A stretch of DNA of 64,000 bases from Halalkalibacter alkaliphilus (GTDB taxonomy: Bacteria; Bacillota; Bacilli; Bacillales; Bacillaceae_D): the NCBI RefSeq assembly GCF_023555415.1, contig NZ_JAKRYL010000001.1:277462-341461 (forward strand), read 5' to 3'. Of this stretch, positions 62,985 through 64,000 are shown piece by piece. Under the pieces are notes generated by a model. That model worked only from the letters and a program-made list of their open reading frames with translations. It did not search any database and had not been told where the DNA came from. Made by a program: the position numbers and the translations under genes. The first letter of the stretch is position 1. Every line of letters starts with the position of its first letter.

Positions 62985-63518
62985 TTACTTTGAATTTATT
63001 TGTATGTCCAAGCTTTGCTTCTCATCATTACTCAGTAATTGCTCTGCCATCGGAAACAAAATTTCTTCTTCCTTCATAAAATGGCCTTGTAATATATGAA
63101 ATGCTTCATTATAAAGTTGAGTCATTTGAATGAGCTCGTTAATGGTTACTTCTGCTTCTAACTGAGATGTTTTTTCTAGAAACGTTCGTAAATTACTTTT
63201 TGCTTGATCATGCTCATATTCCATTACAGCAATAGGGCCTACATCTTTCCCCGTGTATTTGGCCACCATGGGAAATAACACTCCCTCTTCTTTTTCAGAG
63301 TGGGGATCCAACTGACTAACAAACTGAACGATTCCATCTCGTAAATTTTCCAACTGCTCCTTCATCTTTTCACTATCTTTTTCCTCTTCTATTGAAACCG
63401 ATAAATTGTACAAAAACTCCATTTGCTCGCGTAATGGTTTATGTTCTTCTTTCAATGTTCTAAGTGGGCGACACAATTCGATTGAAGCGTTACCTGCTAA
63501 TCCACAAATATGTTCCAT
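62985..63518 (-). CDS. Hemerythrin-domain protein, RIC/YtfE-like
   Basis: 177 residues, di-iron four-helix bundle. Expected ligands are visible in LKEEHKPL, DPHSEKEEGVLFP, MEYEHDQ and QGHFMKEEEILFP (four His and two Glu). An N-terminal CGLAGNASIELC pair of cysteines precedes it. Proteins of this kind repair iron-sulfur clusters or bind NO/O2. The Fnr-type site upstream supports induction when oxygen is low. Confidence 0.87.
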   Translation of the reverse strand: MEHICGLAGNASIELCRPLRTLKEEHKPLREQMEFLYNLSVSIEEEKDSEKMKEQLENLRDGIVQFVSQLDPHSEKEEGVLFPMVAKYTGKDVGPIAVMEYEHDQAKSNLRTFLEKTSQLEAEVTINELIQMTQLYNEAFHILQGHFMKEEEILFPMAEQLLSNDEKQSLDIQINSK

Positions 63519-63566
63519 ATGAATACCTCCTTTTTTATAAGGGTATCAGAGAAACTTTGTGGAGGT

Positions 63567-63582
63567 TGTGATGACGGTCACA
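63567..63582 (-). promoter_or_regulatory. Fnr-type binding site upstream of the hemerythrin gene
   Basis: TGTGATGACGGTCACA is a perfect TGTGA-N6-TCACA dyad. Downstream on the minus strand a TGATAC -10-like hexamer (about 63548-63543) places the dyad near -40 of the predicted start, the activating position for Fnr/Crp-family proteins. Confidence 0.72.
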
Positions 63583-63611
63583 CTTAACTTAATACCCCCT
63601 CCCACACAAAA

Positions 63612-63641
63612 AGCATGCGCCCTTCCCCCAAGGCGCATGCT
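63612..63641 (-). terminator. Terminator of nirD
   Basis: AGCATGCGCC pairs with GGCGCATGCT, a 10-bp stem followed by TTTTTG on the minus strand. Confidence 0.9.
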
Positions 63642-63654
63642 CCTACATTTAAAC

Positions 63655-63978
63655 TCACAAATATATATAAACCAATTCTTCTTCGACGTCTACCTTATAC
63701 TTCTTCACACAACCTACATCTGGTGCTTGCACTTGCCCATCATTCACGTTAATTTTCCAATCGTGTAGGGGGCAAAACACATGCTCACCGCTGACGATTC
63801 CTTCCGATAGCGGCCCTCCTTTGTGAGGACAGCTATTTTGAATCGCTTTTACAGACCCATCTCTTTGTTTAAAAAGCGCAATCTCTTCTCCATCTACATT
63901 TACCCTTTGCCCGATTCCAACCGTTAAATCTGACAGTGCAGCCACTTCTATCTTTTTTATTGTATCTATTTTACTCAT
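63655..63978 (-). CDS. nirD: Nitrite reductase small subunit NirD (Rieske-type)
   Basis: 107 residues with the Rieske [2Fe-2S] motifs CPHKGG (Cys50, His52) and CPLHDW (Cys69, His72). It is the small subunit of assimilatory NADH:nitrite reductase, whose large subunit NirB would be encoded upstream, just outside the window. Start after GGGGGAGA. Confidence 0.9.
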   Translation of the reverse strand: MSKIDTIKKIEVAALSDLTVGIGQRVNVDGEEIALFKQRDGSVKAIQNSCPHKGGPLSEGIVSGEHVFCPLHDWKINVNDGQVQAPDVGCVKKYKVDVEEELVYIYL

Positions 63979-64000
63979 CGTCTCCCCCTAGTATTAAAAA

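Noticed and set aside
1..64000. CRISPR array, prophage, tRNA or rRNA genes
   Set aside because: No regularly spaced repeats, phage structural genes, cloverleaf-like or rRNA-like stretches were recognised by eye; a tRNA scan was not possible.

Overview
The window reads as chromosomal DNA of a low-GC, spore-former-type Bacillaceae bacterium, possibly an alkaliphilic, pectin-degrading Bacillus relative. This rests on strong AGGAGG-type ribosome binding sites, CcpA-like cre boxes, a class IV polyhydroxyalkanoate locus of the Bacillus megaterium type (phaQ-phaP / phaRBC), a YesMN-type two-component system and a family PL9 pectate lyase. No rRNA, tRNA, CRISPR array, prophage or intact insertion sequence was seen. 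The species is inference.

Layout. 0-5.7 kb: a cut-off lipoprotein gene, a YesM/YesN sensor-regulator pair and a kdgK-kdgA pair, all on the minus strand. 5.7-13.6 kb: housekeeping and accessory genes (MATE exporter, SGNH esterase, BrnQ transporter, a DRE-TIM aldolase, an ECF sigma/anti-sigma pair). The aldolase lies between two direct MITE-like repeats. 13.7-18.5 kb: the PHA locus with an extra reductase. 18.5-31 kb: small membrane proteins, a 1403-residue secreted pectate lyase with a two-operator promoter, a lipoprotein, a MarR-MFS pair and a SulP transporter. 31.4-33.5 kb: an iron alcohol dehydrogenase and a HAD phosphatase. 33.6-49.8 kb: a sugar/sugar-acid catabolic island of 14 minus-strand genes plus one divergent gene. 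50-64 kb: a DGC protein, a CysJ-like reductase without flavodoxin domain, an ABC-2 exporter, a histidine phosphatase, azoreductase, a DUF368 lipid carrier transporter, glutamate dehydrogenase, two luciferase-like monooxygenases, an MFS transporter, a RIC-like hemerythrin protein behind an Fnr-type site, and NirD.

How the genes fit. PL9 lyase products and hexuronates lead to 2-keto-3-deoxygluconate, which KdgK and KdgA convert to pyruvate and glyceraldehyde 3-phosphate. The island at 33.6-49.8 kb carries its own second KDG kinase/KDPG aldolase pair, a four-gene YtfQRT-YjfF-like importer, two enolase-superfamily dehydratase candidates, four dehydrogenases of different folds, an aldehyde dehydrogenase and an AGE-family epimerase, under an IclR regulator. 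The substrate cannot be read from sequence, and this island is the best candidate for an undescribed pathway. Three near-identical GGAAYGNYGTTCC-type palindromes sit on the promoters of its iclR gene and of both enolase genes.

The clearest unusual DNA structure is a 45-bp hairpin inserted into the loop of a transcription terminator near 56.55 kb and flanked by a perfect 9-bp direct repeat. A second copy of the hairpin lies at 7.1 kb.
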